Positions 9,414-19,361 are shown, counted from the stretch's first letter. The stretch: DNA of 64,000 bases from Ignavibacteriota bacterium (GCA_016713565.1 JADJOX010000007.1:1354501-1418500), one strand, 5' to 3'. Numbers and translations: made by a program. Notes: a model not told the origin generated them from the sequence alone.

Positions 9414-10289
9414 TTAAAAAATCCAACGATACCCAAATGCAACCGTAACAATAATATGAATAAACATAATGATAAGCATTATTAATGCAAATGGTAAGTG
9501 AGCAACATGCCAATATTTAAATAAACTTTGCATCATGCGTAAATAATGAATTTTATTAGAAATTGAAATTTTTTCTTTAGTTGTTTTTATTATTTCTTTT
9601 CTTTGATATTTAGAAATGTTGTTTTGTTTTAATTCATTTATAATCAATTTTATTTTTTTCTTATTTTCAAAATAATTTGGAATAATTGATAATAGAAGAT
9701 TTCCAAAAGATGCTTTGCCCTGCTGTTCTATCTTCGAAAAATTTGTAATTTTTTCCAATGTTGTATTTAATAAGTTATAGTCAGTAGCCAATTTAATGGT
9801 CAAATTGTCATTCATAACATTAATTTGCTGAATGTTCATCTCATTTCCTTCAATAGTTCTGGGTATTCTAACATAAATAAATCTTCCGATTACACCACTT
9901 AAAAATACGGCAACCATACTCCAAAAACTTACGGAAACAATTCCTCCAAACTTAAATGCAGTATGAAATAATATTAAAATTGGTCCGACGGTACATAAAA
10001 ATATATGTAATTCAAGCCAATGTTTTAATATTCCCAGATGAACAAAAGTCCTTACTCTTTTTCTTATCATATATATTAAAACGCCGAAAATCATCAGAAC
10101 TGAACCAATGATACCGAATCCATGTCCCAAAGCACCGCTTGGTTTTAATAGATTGTGCTGCGGCGAAAAGAATTTTTCATCAATTGGCATAAAATAATAA
10201 CTGAATCCATTGTAAAAAAGCAAGAAAAATACCGAAATTGTTACAATCGAAAAAAGTCCAATATAGAGAGCATGCTGAAGTTTTGTCAA
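9414..10289 (-). CDS. Membrane b-type cytochrome (cytochrome b561/ferric-reductase-like)
   Basis: The 291-residue protein has about five hydrophobic segments around a charged loop of roughly 100 residues (about 150-245). Histidines occur in two pairs spaced exactly 14 residues: His95/His109 (LELHIFLCTVGPILILFH) and His264/His278 near the C-terminus. This is the spacing of bis-histidine haem b ligands in cytochrome b and Nox/ferric-reductase-like proteins. Other histidines (90, 261) flank them. It is the first gene of the minus-strand electron-transfer cluster, 142 bases upstream of the FAD oxidoreductase. The expected role is to pass electrons across or along the inner membrane to the periplasmic multihaem cytochromes. 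Fold is well supported; partner and direction are inferred. Confidence 0.75.
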   Translation of the reverse strand: MTKLQHALYIGLFSIVTISVFFLLFYNGFSYYFMPIDEKFFSPQHNLLKPSGALGHGFGIIGSVLMIFGVLIYMIRKRVRTFVHLGILKHWLELHIFLCTVGPILILFHTAFKFGGIVSVSFWSMVAVFLSGVIGRFIYVRIPRTIEGNEMNIQQINVMNDNLTIKLATDYNLLNTTLEKITNFSKIEQQGKASFGNLLLSIIPNYFENKKKIKLIINELKQNNISKYQRKEIIKTTKEKISISNKIHYLRMMQSLFKYWHVAHLPFALIMLIIMFIHIIVTVAFGYRWIF

Positions 10290-10734
10290 GCTAATACCTA
10301 AAAATAATTTAGACTGTAAAGCTATTTTAAACTAAGTAAAAATCTAAAAAAAACCAAAGGTCAAAAAATAATCCATGGCTATTATTAACCATAATTGTAA
10401 ATATGATTTTTTAAATTGTGACACAAATCAAGCAATGTATCATTATAAAACAGAATTTTTTTATAGTGTATATTTTTATAACGGTTGTGTTTGCAACTAT
10501 AATTTTTGCTAATTAAACATATTCATTATTTGCGCTATTTTATCAACTTTTTCAGTTAACAAATTTTGATATTTTAACTTTTAATAAAAGATGTAAAAAT
10601 TACCGATTTTTTCATTTTACGGCATAATATTTGAAAGACATGAAATGTTAGCAAATATTAGATATTAATCTATATTTAATAAATTTTACCCGCTACCGAT
10701 AATTATTTAATCTTTCACGTTTGAGGACGAGGAA
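10290..10734. promoter_or_regulatory. Divergent intergenic region with TTGTGACACAA palindrome
   Basis: This 445-base AT-rich gap lies between the divergent electron-transfer cluster and the giant STAS protein gene, so it must hold promoters for both. At 10416-10426 there is a perfect 11-base palindrome TTGTGACACAA, and the longer stretch TGTGA-N6-TCA resembles a CRP/FNR-family site with an imperfect second half. I could not place convincing -35/-10 boxes. The giant gene has a clear ribosome binding region, GAGGACGAGGAA, directly before its ATG. No small gene was found. Confidence 0.35.
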
Positions 10735-13700
10735 ATGCAAAACAATATAACTTCTGCACTTAGGAGTAATGAATTATTTAAAAATACCAATATTTCAAAT
10801 ATTACTCTCGAAGATTTTAATTTTAAAATTATAAACTTAGAAGAAGGCGAAGTACTTTTCAAAAACGGTGATCCTTCTACTTCAATTTTTTTGATTTTGG
10901 AAGGGGAAATCAATCTCCTCAAAAAACACAGCTTTTCTAAAACATCGACTTCCATCCTTTCGGCAAATGAATTTTTTGGGCAGGATGAATTCTTTTCAAA
11001 CTCAAAAAGAAAATCAACATCATTGGCAATTAAGGATTCGAAAATCGCAGAAATCAGCAAAGATAATCTTGATCTTTTACTCGTACAATATAATTCGATT
11101 ATAACAAATCTTAAAGATTCTATGAGTGATATGGATGAACGAATTCTTGAAAACCTCGAAAATCTGCTAAAAGAAGCAAATTCAAAATACATGGAAAGTC
11201 AGAAAAAAGCTCCAATTTTTGATCTTTCTCAAAAAAACAATGATGATTTAGTTTCATTTAATGAAATTAAGCAAAAAGAAAAAGTTATTGGTGAGTTGAA
11301 TAATAGAATTTTACGGTATAACGATTTAATAAGAAAAAAGGAAGAGCAAATAACTGAACTTTTCGACAGGGTAGATGAATATCAAATTTCCAACAAACAA
11401 TTGAATTCAGTTATAGATAATCAAAACGAACAATTGTCACGGTTATTGGAATCCGAAAAATCATACAAAAATCAACTTTCTGAATTAAACAACAAAATTT
11501 CAAAACTTGAAATTGGAATTGCTGAATTAGAAAAGATTAAAAAAGATGAGGAGTCTAATAATCAAGCAAAGATTGAGCTTGAAAGCAATAAAAAGGAACT
11601 TGAGAAGCTGATTTCAAACGAAAAACATTTGACTGAAAAACTCAGTAATGCAAATAATGAAGTTGAGAATCTTAAAATTCAATTAGAAAATTTAAAAAAT
11701 TCTTCTAAGGAATCTGAAAAAGATGATAAGATGTATGAAGTTGAAATTAATAGATTAAAGTCAGAAATTTCCTCTTTGCGCGAAAAAGAAAAAGAATTCA
11801 ATAAACTTAAAGAAGATTATGAAAACAACAAAATTGAAATTTTAACACTAAAAGATGCGCTGAATAATTCAAACGAGGAAATTCTTCGCTTTGAAAGCAA
11901 AATTAACTTAAGTAAACAGATCGAAGCAGATTTGATTTCAAATAATACAAAACTTGAAAATGAACTTCATTCGCTGCAAAATAAAATAATTTCAAATGAA
12001 AATGAACTTGACGAATTAATTTTCTACAAGAAGAATTTCAAAAATTTGGAAGAAGAAAAAAATGCAACAATAGGATTATTAAACCAAAGGATTTCCGAGA
12101 ATGAAACAAAGTACTCCGATTTTGAAAGACTTCTTAAAATAAAACAAAGTAAAATTGAAGAACAGTCCTATGAGCTGCAGAAGATCAAAATGGAGTTTAC
12201 TAATTTAAATTCGGCTGATAAATTCAAAAGTGAACTAATTGGTGAACAATCATACAAACTGGCTTTACTTCAGGAAAATAATAAAAATGCAGAAGCTGAA
12301 TTAATAATATATAAAGATACAATATCTAATTATAATTCAGAAATTCAGAAAATCAAAAGTCAATTTGAAGAAGCATTAATTAATCAAAAATCTTTGGAAA
12401 ATTCAAATTATGAGATTCGTGCAAAATTAGAGTTAAAAAACGATGAAATTTTAAAACTAAATGAAGACAAAAAATCACTTATAGTTTCTGAATCTAATAA
12501 AAATGAACTGATAAATAAACAATCTGTTCAAATAGAAGAACTTAAGGCAAAAGAAAATTATTTTAAAGAAGCTGAAATAAAGAAACACGCAACAATTGAG
12601 CGCCAGCTAAATCAGTTAAAGGAAAATGAAAACATTATATTTGAATCAAAAGCTTTAATAGATAGACTTTCCGGCGAAAATGAAATAAATAAGAACAAAA
12701 TCAGCGAACTTTCAATACAACTTGAAAAGTTATCTAAAGAATTAAGCGAAAGAAATTCCAAAATATCAGTTTTAGAAAATGAACTGCTGCACAATAATTT
12801 TACTCTTGATGCCGTTAAAAAATCAAATAATGAATTAAATTCGGAATTAATAAAACTCAACGGAATTGTTTCTGGAAAAGATCAGCTTATTTCTGAGAAA
12901 GAAAACATAATAAAGGATGTTGAATCTTATAAATTAAATTTAGAGCATATAGCTAAAGAAAAAGACGAAATAATTATTAAACAAAGTCATAATTTAGCTG
13001 AAAAAGAACATCAAGTTTTTCGATTAGAGAAAAACATTGAATCACAGAATGAAAAAGCTAATGAATTATTAAAAAATTTAAATGCGGCTAATTCACAAAT
13101 CAAGAATTTTGAAAATGCAATAAACGCTCTGTCAAATCAATTGAGCGAAAAGGATGAAATTATTGATTCTAAATCGCAGATAATAGATTCTCTTAATTTA
13201 CAGTTAAATGAAAACAGTAATAAAATTGAAGAAAATTTACTGCAAATAGAAAAATTAGAAAATAAGATTATTGATTTCAATAATGAAATCACTTCATTTA
13301 GAGTTAAAGAAGATGAATTGAAAATTGCAATAAAACAGAATTTTGATACAATTACAGAGCAAAATTTAAATATTTCAAAACTTCAAGAAATCAAACGTGA
13401 AAATGAAAAATTAAATTCCGAATTATCTCAGCAAGTTTCAAATAATAAGGAGACAATATCTGAATTAAACGATAAATTATTTGAAACTGAAAATAAATTA
13501 ACCGAAAGCAGAAATACTTCAGAAGATTTAAACAGAATAATTTCTGAAAATAATGAAAAAATAATTGAACTGAATAAAATCAATTCGGAATTGAGTTCCA
13601 GTATTAAAGAAAATGAATTGATCTCCGCTAAATTACGTGCAAATGAAATTCAATTGAATTCTATTTTAAAACAAAAAGATGAAGAATTTAATAGTCTAAA

Positions 13701-16700
13701 AAATGATTTTGAGAAATCTCAGCTTTCACTTTCAGAAATTACCGGACAATATGAAAAATCTGACTCAATAATCAAGAAGCTTGAAAATGATATTTTAGAA
13801 AGAGCAAAATCTGAACAGCGTTTATTACAGCAGCTTGAACAGAAAGATCAAAAATTAGAAGAACTTAATATAAATTTAAGCAGTAAAGAACAAGAAATTG
13901 AAAAGCTGAATTTTGAAATTTCCAATTTTGACAATTCTCTGGATTCGTTCAGAAATACTATTTTGGACAAAGAAAATCAAATTGCAGAACTTAATGGTAA
14001 AGTACAAGAAATTAAGAATTTAAATAATGAAAAAGATTTACAAATCTCTAAACTTAATTCAGAGGTTAAACTAAGAGATAATACAATTACCGAAATAAGC
14101 AATGATTTGGAAGCCAAGCTTGACACAATTGAGCTTCTAAATAAAACTATTTATCAAAAAGATGAATATCTAAATTCAGAAATAAATAAAAAAATTGAAG
14201 AAATTAGTGAACTTAAACTTCAGTTAAAGGATCTAAACAAATCTAATTTGGAACAAAAAGAAGCGTTTGAACTTCTTTCAAAATCATTTAGTTCGCTTCA
14301 AATTAGTGAAGAGCTGGAAAAAGAAAAGGTTGCTGATCTTAATCTTAAAATAATTGAATTATCCGACGATAAGAGAAATCTTGAAGAATTATTAAAAGAT
14401 TCCGGGTCAGAAAATAACCATTTAAGAAAACAAATTTCTAATCTTAACGATTGTATAAAGAATAGAGAAAATACTATTATCGAGCTGAATTCAAATCTAA
14501 AAATTGAAAGAACCGAAATTGAGCGAAGATTAGCCGACAAAATACATTTGGCAGAAGAATTACAAAAATCGGTCCTATTCTTAGAAGAACAACTTGAAAT
14601 ATTGCAAAAAGGTCATAATGAAGTTTCACAGGTTTTGGAATCTGAAATTAAAAATAATTTGAATGAAATAGAAAAACTTAACAAAAATGAAATTGATCTA
14701 AAGGATTCTTTAAACAAAAAGGAAAGTGAAATTAATATACTTTTAATGGACGTTGAATCTAAGACCAAAGAAATAAATAATTATAAATATCAAATTGAAG
14801 AAAAATCCAATATTGTAGATTCCTTGACGTATGAGGTAAATGAAGCTAAAAATTTAGTCAGTCAAAAAGTTTCTGTCGAAAATGAACTAAAAAATCAAAT
14901 TCAAAGTTTGAACTATGAAGTTAATGAGTTAAAAGCTCTAATTGAAGAAAAATCCAACATTGTGGATTCTTTAACCAATGAAGTAAATGAAGCTAAAAAT
15001 TTAGTTAGTCAGAAAGACTCTGTTGAAAATGAACTGAAAAATCAAATTCAAAATTTGAACGAGAAGAATATTTTAATTAATAATCAGATTGAAGAAAAAA
15101 CAAGGCAAATTGAAAACCTTAACTATGAATCTGAAAATGTAAATTCTATAATTTCACAAAAAGATAGTTTAATTAAAGAATATGAACAAAATATTTCTGC
15201 AATGAATATTCTTGAAAATTCATTAAAATTCCAAATTACTGATCTAAGCGACAGTATTGCAAACCTAAAGTCTGAAATATCAAACAAAGAAGACGTAATT
15301 TCAAAAATCTCTTCTGATAAAAACAATTTAAATACTTTACTGGCTGAAAAGGACGGCTTGATTAAAGAATTTGAGCAAAATCTGCAACAAAGGAATGGAG
15401 AAGAAGATAATTTACGTATTAACATAGAAAGTCTTCAAAAGAATATTGAAGTATTAAATTCCGATTTAGCGGATAAAGACAAGCAAATTGAACAATTTTC
15501 AGAAATTGAAAATCATTTCAAATCAAATTTAGAAAACAAATTAAAGGAAATTCAATATCTTAATTCTGAAATTGAAACACTTAATATTGATTTAAAAGCT
15601 TACCAAAATCAAATTTCATCAAAATATTATGAATCAAAGAACCTAATATCTGAAATAGAAAGTCATAAAGTTAAAGTACGAGAAGCCGAGCGCAAAAATT
15701 TACTTTTTGAAAATCAAATTTCAGAATTAAACGAGAAATTTGTAAAATTGGAAAATAGCTCAAACGAAAGCAAAAATCATCTTAATGAATTAAACTTAAC
15801 GATTGAAAATTTTAAAAACTCAATTAATGAAAAGGATGCATTAATTGATTCAAACAATAAATTTATTGAAGAGCAAAATCATCAAATTTCAAATCTTTCT
15901 GCTAGATTGCAGACTCAAGAATTAAATGATCAAAAAGTAGAATCCATTTCAAAGAAAATAGAGAATTTAACCTTAGAGCTTTCGATTAAAGCAGAAGAAA
16001 ACAATTTAATTGTTCAGGAAAATAAAGAACTTAAAAACAAAATTGCTGACCTGCAAAATTTATATGAAACTTACCAAGCCAATGAAAATGATAATGATAC
16101 CCGTGTTAAAGAAATATCGAATGAGGTAGATGATTTGAAGCAGCAGCTGGAAAATACCAGATCAATTTTAGATTCAAGGAATTCAGAATTTGAACAATTA
16201 AATTATAAGATTAATGAATTAAATTCATTACAAAATATTGAAAGTGAAACCAGGGAGTCTTTTGAAAATAAAATCAGAGAACTGGAAGACTTAAAAGCAA
16301 ATCTTGAAATGGAGATTGAAAACAAAAATGAAATAATTGCAGATCTGCAGTTGAAAAATAGTTTCCCGCAAAATCAGAACGGAGAAGATCATTCACAGGA
16401 AATTGAAGAACTTAAACAAGAACTGGAAAAATATTCATTTGTAAAAGAAAATTTTAACACATTGATTGAAGAGAAAAATTCTGTAATTGATGAACAGGGA
16501 AAGCGCTTAACACAAGTAAAATTAGAAAGAACCGAAAGAGAAATAGAGTTTATTAAATTAAAAGAACAACTTGAAGACCTAAAAAATCAAATTGAAAAAT
16601 TGAATGAAGCAAAAAATCATTTTAAGAGCGAAGCAAGCAAAAAATCGGAAGAATTGCAATTATTGGAAAAAAGGTTGGAAGTTTTTAATAATAGCTCATT

Positions 16701-17469
16701 TGATAAAGACGCAGTGGAAGAAAGGCTTAATTCAATTATAGAGAACCAAGTTGAAAAAATTGCCGAACTCAGCAATAGAATTCACGATCTTGAAAATAAA
16801 AATTTGCAGGAGCCGGAAAAACCGAAAGCAAATATAGCAAACGAAAATCGCCAGATATTTATAGAAACAAAAATTGAACATGAACTAAATAAAAATCAAA
16901 CAACTGAAGATCATTTTGAAAGCTTTATTGAAGATATAAAAGAAGAAAAACCCGCATTTTCATTTGGAAATTTAAATGAAGAAAAAGATGATATAATCGA
17001 TTTTGAGTCAACTGAAAACAATAGCATAATTGATGATGAGATTATTTTAGAAAACGAAAAGAAAGCAGCCAAAAACGATCTTTTTTCCGCTGATCTAATA
17101 AAATCGGAAATTGATTTACCGAATTACTCACAATTCTCTCATCTGCTTTATGGAGATGTTAGCGTTGTAACGTTAAATATTCCACGAGCAACAATGGAAA
17201 TAGCCGCAAAATTTAAAGACTATTTATCGTCATTGTTTAAAAGTAATAATTCCAAAATAGTAATTGATCTAGCGGAATGCGAATTTGTAGATTCAACAGT
17301 TCTCGGTGTAATGGTAAGTTCACTTAAAAAAGCAATGAGTCTTGGCGGCGATTTAAGAATTGTCTGGGGAGATAATACTGAATCATCAATGTTTTACATA
17401 ACAAGAATGGATAAAGTATTTAAACTTTATGATAATTTGGAAAGCGCAATACAAAGTTATTTAGCATAA
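10735..17469 (+). CDS. Giant cNMP-binding-like / coiled-coil / STAS protein (2244 residues)
   Basis: Residues about 20-130 form a cyclic-nucleotide-binding-like domain (EEGEVLFKNGDPSTSIFLI, LEGEINLL, FFGQDEFF). The phosphate-binding cassette is degenerate (FGQ rather than FGE), so ligand binding is unsure. Residues about 180-2040 are almost continuous coiled coil, rich in Lys, Glu, Leu, Asn, Ile and Ser, with no proline-rich break. A flexible acidic linker leads to a STAS domain (about 2135-2244) with VDSTVLGVMVSSLKKA; Ser2187 is at the position phosphorylated in SpoIIAA-like anti-sigma antagonists. There are no membrane segments or signal peptide, so it is cytoplasmic, with a rod perhaps hundreds of nanometres long if extended. 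Downstream kinase, activator and PP2C-phosphatase genes on the same strand suggest it is their STAS partner. Not an SMC protein: no Walker motifs. Confidence 0.85.
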   Translation: MQNNITSALRSNELFKNTNISNITLEDFNFKIINLEEGEVLFKNGDPSTSIFLILEGEINLLKKHSFSKTSTSILSANEFFGQDEFFSNSKRKSTSLAIKDSKIAEISKDNLDLLLVQYNSIITNLKDSMSDMDERILENLENLLKEANSKYMESQKKAPIFDLSQKNNDDLVSFNEIKQKEKVIGELNNRILRYNDLIRKKEEQITELFDRVDEYQISNKQLNSVIDNQNEQLSRLLESEKSYKNQLSELNNKISKLEIGIAELEKIKKDEESNNQAKIELESNKKELEKLISNEKHLTEKLSNANNEVENLKIQLENLKNSSKESEKDDKMYEVEINRLKSEISSLREKEKEFNKLKEDYENNKIEILTLKDALNNSNEEILRFESKINLSKQIEADLISNNTKLENELHSLQNKIISNENELDELIFYKKNFKNLEEEKNATIGLLNQRISENETKYSDFERLLKIKQSKIEEQSYELQKIKMEFTNLNSADKFKSELIGEQSYKLALLQENNKNAEAELIIYKDTISNYNSEIQKIKSQFEEALINQKSLENSNYEIRAKLELKNDEILKLNEDKKSLIVSESNKNELINKQSVQIEELKAKENYFKEAEIKKHATIERQLNQLKENENIIFESKALIDRLSGENEINKNKISELSIQLEKLSKELSERNSKISVLENELLHNNFTLDAVKKSNNELNSELIKLNGIVSGKDQLISEKENIIKDVESYKLNLEHIAKEKDEIIIKQSHNLAEKEHQVFRLEKNIESQNEKANELLKNLNAANSQIKNFENAINALSNQLSEKDEIIDSKSQIIDSLNLQLNENSNKIEENLLQIEKLENKIIDFNNEITSFRVKEDELKIAIKQNFDTITEQNLNISKLQEIKRENEKLNSELSQQVSNNKETISELNDKLFETENKLTESRNTSEDLNRIISENNEKIIELNKINSELSSSIKENELISAKLRANEIQLNSILKQKDEEFNSLKNDFEKSQLSLSEITGQYEKSDSIIKKLENDILERAKSEQRLLQQLEQKDQKLEELNINLSSKEQEIEKLNFEISNFDNSLDSFRNTILDKENQIAELNGKVQEIKNLNNEKDLQISKLNSEVKLRDNTITEISNDLEAKLDTIELLNKTIYQKDEYLNSEINKKIEEISELKLQLKDLNKSNLEQKEAFELLSKSFSSLQISEELEKEKVADLNLKIIELSDDKRNLEELLKDSGSENNHLRKQISNLNDCIKNRENTIIELNSNLKIERTEIERRLADKIHLAEELQKSVLFLEEQLEILQKGHNEVSQVLESEIKNNLNEIEKLNKNEIDLKDSLNKKESEINILLMDVESKTKEINNYKYQIEEKSNIVDSLTYEVNEAKNLVSQKVSVENELKNQIQSLNYEVNELKALIEEKSNIVDSLTNEVNEAKNLVSQKDSVENELKNQIQNLNEKNILINNQIEEKTRQIENLNYESENVNSIISQKDSLIKEYEQNISAMNILENSLKFQITDLSDSIANLKSEISNKEDVISKISSDKNNLNTLLAEKDGLIKEFEQNLQQRNGEEDNLRINIESLQKNIEVLNSDLADKDKQIEQFSEIENHFKSNLENKLKEIQYLNSEIETLNIDLKAYQNQISSKYYESKNLISEIESHKVKVREAERKNLLFENQISELNEKFVKLENSSNESKNHLNELNLTIENFKNSINEKDALIDSNNKFIEEQNHQISNLSARLQTQELNDQKVESISKKIENLTLELSIKAEENNLIVQENKELKNKIADLQNLYETYQANENDNDTRVKEISNEVDDLKQQLENTRSILDSRNSEFEQLNYKINELNSLQNIESETRESFENKIRELEDLKANLEMEIENKNEIIADLQLKNSFPQNQNGEDHSQEIEELKQELEKYSFVKENFNTLIEEKNSVIDEQGKRLTQVKLERTEREIEFIKLKEQLEDLKNQIEKLNEAKNHFKSEASKKSEELQLLEKRLEVFNNSSFDKDAVEERLNSIIENQVEKIAELSNRIHDLENKNLQEPEKPKANIANENRQIFIETKIEHELNKNQTTEDHFESFIEDIKEEKPAFSFGNLNEEKDDIIDFESTENNSIIDDEIILENEKKAAKNDLFSADLIKSEIDLPNYSQFSHLLYGDVSVVTLNIPRATMEIAAKFKDYLSSLFKSNNSKIVIDLAECEFVDSTVLGVMVSSLKKAMSLGGDLRIVWGDNTESSMFYITRMDKVFKLYDNLESAIQSYLA
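14794..15234 (+). repeat. Three tandem 147-base (49-residue) repeats in the coiled coil
   Basis: Units begin at 14794, 14941 and 15088, each with ATTGAAGAAAAA (IEEK). The first two are very similar for about 120 bases (IEEKSNIVDSLT.EVNEAKNLVSQK). The third is more diverged (IEEKTRQIENLNYESENVNS) but has the same length. A 49-residue period is exactly seven heptads, so duplication keeps the coiled-coil register and shows how the rod can lengthen. Confidence 0.75.
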
Positions 17470-17495
17470 TTTTTCTCGAACTCATATAAAATCCC

Positions 17496-17525
17496 AAAGT
17501 GCCGGTAAATCCGGCATTTTTATTT
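17496..17525 (+). terminator. Rho-independent terminator after the giant STAS gene
   Basis: The stem TGCCGG (17500-17505) and CCGGCA (17511-17516) with loop TAAAT can extend by A-T and G-T pairs on both sides and is followed by a T-rich tract (TTTTTATTTT). It begins about 30 bases after the stop codon. It suggests the giant gene is transcribed mainly apart from the downstream kinase. Confidence 0.85.
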
Positions 17526-17822
17526 TAAATGCATCTTATCTCTCATTTAGATGATTCGTTCAATTTGATTAATTAAATCTTCCTTTAGAAAAAATACTAT
17601 AATTATCTATAAAGATATCGCATCTTAATAATATTTTCAGATTAAAAATTTCATCAAATATTAATTGTGTAGCAAAATTTTACATATCTTATTTTTTTAT
17701 TGACTTTCGCTAAAATTTCCTAATAATTGAATTTAATTTTTAAATATTTCTGCCGATTGTATAATTCTAATACAAAACTTGTATTAATTTGATAAATTTT
17801 ATCTGTAAATTTTGAAAAAAAT
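17526..17822. promoter_or_regulatory. Intergenic region upstream of the PAS kinase, with 19-base inverted repeat
   Basis: About 300 AT-rich bases lie between the terminator and the kinase start. A perfect inverted repeat, TAATACAAAACTTGTATTA, is at 17768-17786 (8-base arms, 3-base centre), about 36 bases before the ATG, and looks like an operator. A TTGACT at about 17700 could be a -35 box, with a loose -10 (TAATAA) near 17720. No gene was found. Confidence 0.45.
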
Positions 17823-19349
17823 ATGAATGAAATAATAAAGAACACTATTAAAACGCTTAAAAGTATGACTTGTTCTGAGATTATTTATTTTTTCAAAATC
17901 TCCGATAATATTTATTCTTTGTTATTTTACGAAGGTGACGCCGAAACTTTAATCGATCTTGAAAAAGACTTCGATTGTTTTTCTGCTGAAATTACAAAAG
18001 ATTTAACAATTGCATTTAGGTTAAAAGGATTTAATTCGATTTTAGACGAGACTTTCTCAATAAATAATTCGCAATTTTACTTATTCTCAGCCTATAAAAA
18101 AGAACCTAATCAAATAGAATTTTACAAAGAAATCCAAAATAAAATAAGTGCCTTAATTTCGAAATTAATTTCTGAAAATGAAACAATTTCACTTGCTTAC
18201 AAAGATTATTTTCATCTTTTTACAAACTCGACAAACGATATTGTTTTTACTTTAGATGAAAGCGGAACAATAGAATTTGCCAACAAAACATTACTCGATC
18301 AGACTCATTACAGATTTGATGACATACTTGAAAAACATTTTTTTGAGTTGTTGAGTGAAAGAAGTAAAGCAATTGTTTCTGAAGGATTTCAAAAATTAAT
18401 AAATACAAATTCAGCAGTGAAATTTGAAACTGAAATTATTCCAAAAGTTGGAATTGAACAATTATATGAAATAACTTTAACGCCAATATTCAAAGATGAA
18501 AAAATTATTTCATTATTTGGCGTAGGTACAAATTTAAGCAAAAGCAAAGCCGAAAAAGGAAAAATAGAAGATCTTTTGTCAAAACTAACTGAAGCAAACA
18601 GATTAAACGCAATTGAAAGAGACAGAGCGCAGCAGCAAATTAGCGTATTAAATGAATTAAATAATTTGAAAAACGAATTCATCTCAAATGTTTCGCATGA
18701 ATTAAGGACGCCACTTGCTTCTATAATTGGTTTTGCAGAAACAATTTCTGAAGATAAAAATTTAACTTTGGATAAGGCCGAAGAGTTCAATCAAGTAATT
18801 CTCGAAGAGAGCAAAAGGCTTGCCAAGCTTATAAATGATGTTTTAGATTTTTCCGAACTTGAAAATGAAAAACAAAAGCTGCAAAAATCTTCTCTTAATA
18901 TTATTGAAATAATTAACGAATGCAGTAATAATATTAAAAAAGAAAGCGATAATAAGCATATAACTTTATCATCGCGTATACCTCAATCAGAAATAATGAT
19001 TTACGCCGATGAAGAAAGAATAAAAAAAGTTATTTCTTACATACTTTCAAATGCTCTTAAATTCACGAAGGAAAATGGAAGAATTACTATTGTTGTACAA
19101 GAATTTTTAAAAGAAGTGGAAATAGTTATAAGCGATACCGGAATTGGAATTCCCGAACAAAATATTCCTTTACTGTTTGATAAATTCAGCAAAGTTAAAA
19201 GGACTGGATTTAATTTGACAGGTGCAGGTTTCGGCTTAGTAACAGTTAAACAAATAATTGATTTACATAAAGGTCTTATAAGAGTTAAAAGCGAAGTAAA
19301 CAAAGGTACCAGTTTTATTATAAGACTTCCAAAATATAGTTTTAATTAA
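17823..19349 (+). CDS. Soluble PAS sensor histidine kinase
   Basis: This 508-residue protein has no signal peptide or transmembrane helix. An N-terminal domain of about 125 residues is unrecognised. A PAS domain follows (about 135-240, LFTNSTNDIVFTLDESGTIEFANK), a short coiled coil, then HisKA with phospho-acceptor His in SNVSHELRTPLASI (about residue 297). The HATPase_c domain carries N-box NALKFT, G1 DTGIGIP and a GAGFGLVTVK G2 region. It most likely phosphorylates the NtrC-type regulator encoded 12 bases downstream, and perhaps the receiver of the PP2C protein after that. Being cytoplasmic, it should sense an internal signal. Same strand and tight spacing support an operon of three signalling genes. 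Confidence 0.9.
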   Translation: MNEIIKNTIKTLKSMTCSEIIYFFKISDNIYSLLFYEGDAETLIDLEKDFDCFSAEITKDLTIAFRLKGFNSILDETFSINNSQFYLFSAYKKEPNQIEFYKEIQNKISALISKLISENETISLAYKDYFHLFTNSTNDIVFTLDESGTIEFANKTLLDQTHYRFDDILEKHFFELLSERSKAIVSEGFQKLINTNSAVKFETEIIPKVGIEQLYEITLTPIFKDEKIISLFGVGTNLSKSKAEKGKIEDLLSKLTEANRLNAIERDRAQQQISVLNELNNLKNEFISNVSHELRTPLASIIGFAETISEDKNLTLDKAEEFNQVILEESKRLAKLINDVLDFSELENEKQKLQKSSLNIIEIINECSNNIKKESDNKHITLSSRIPQSEIMIYADEERIKKVISYILSNALKFTKENGRITIVVQEFLKEVEIVISDTGIGIPEQNIPLLFDKFSKVKRTGFNLTGAGFGLVTVKQIIDLHKGLIRVKSEVNKGTSFIIRLPKYSFN

Positions 19350-19361
19350 AAACTAACGGGG

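Noticed and set aside
10707..11192. Minus-strand ORF rich in Ser/Phe/Leu
   Set aside because: Antisense shadow of the Lys/Glu-rich coding strand; the same bias gives several other antisense ORFs in this gene.
10735..17469. SMC/Rad50-type ATPase or phage tape-measure protein
   Set aside because: No Walker motifs, no hydrophobic membrane segments and no phage genes nearby; a cNMP-like N-terminus and STAS C-terminus are present instead.
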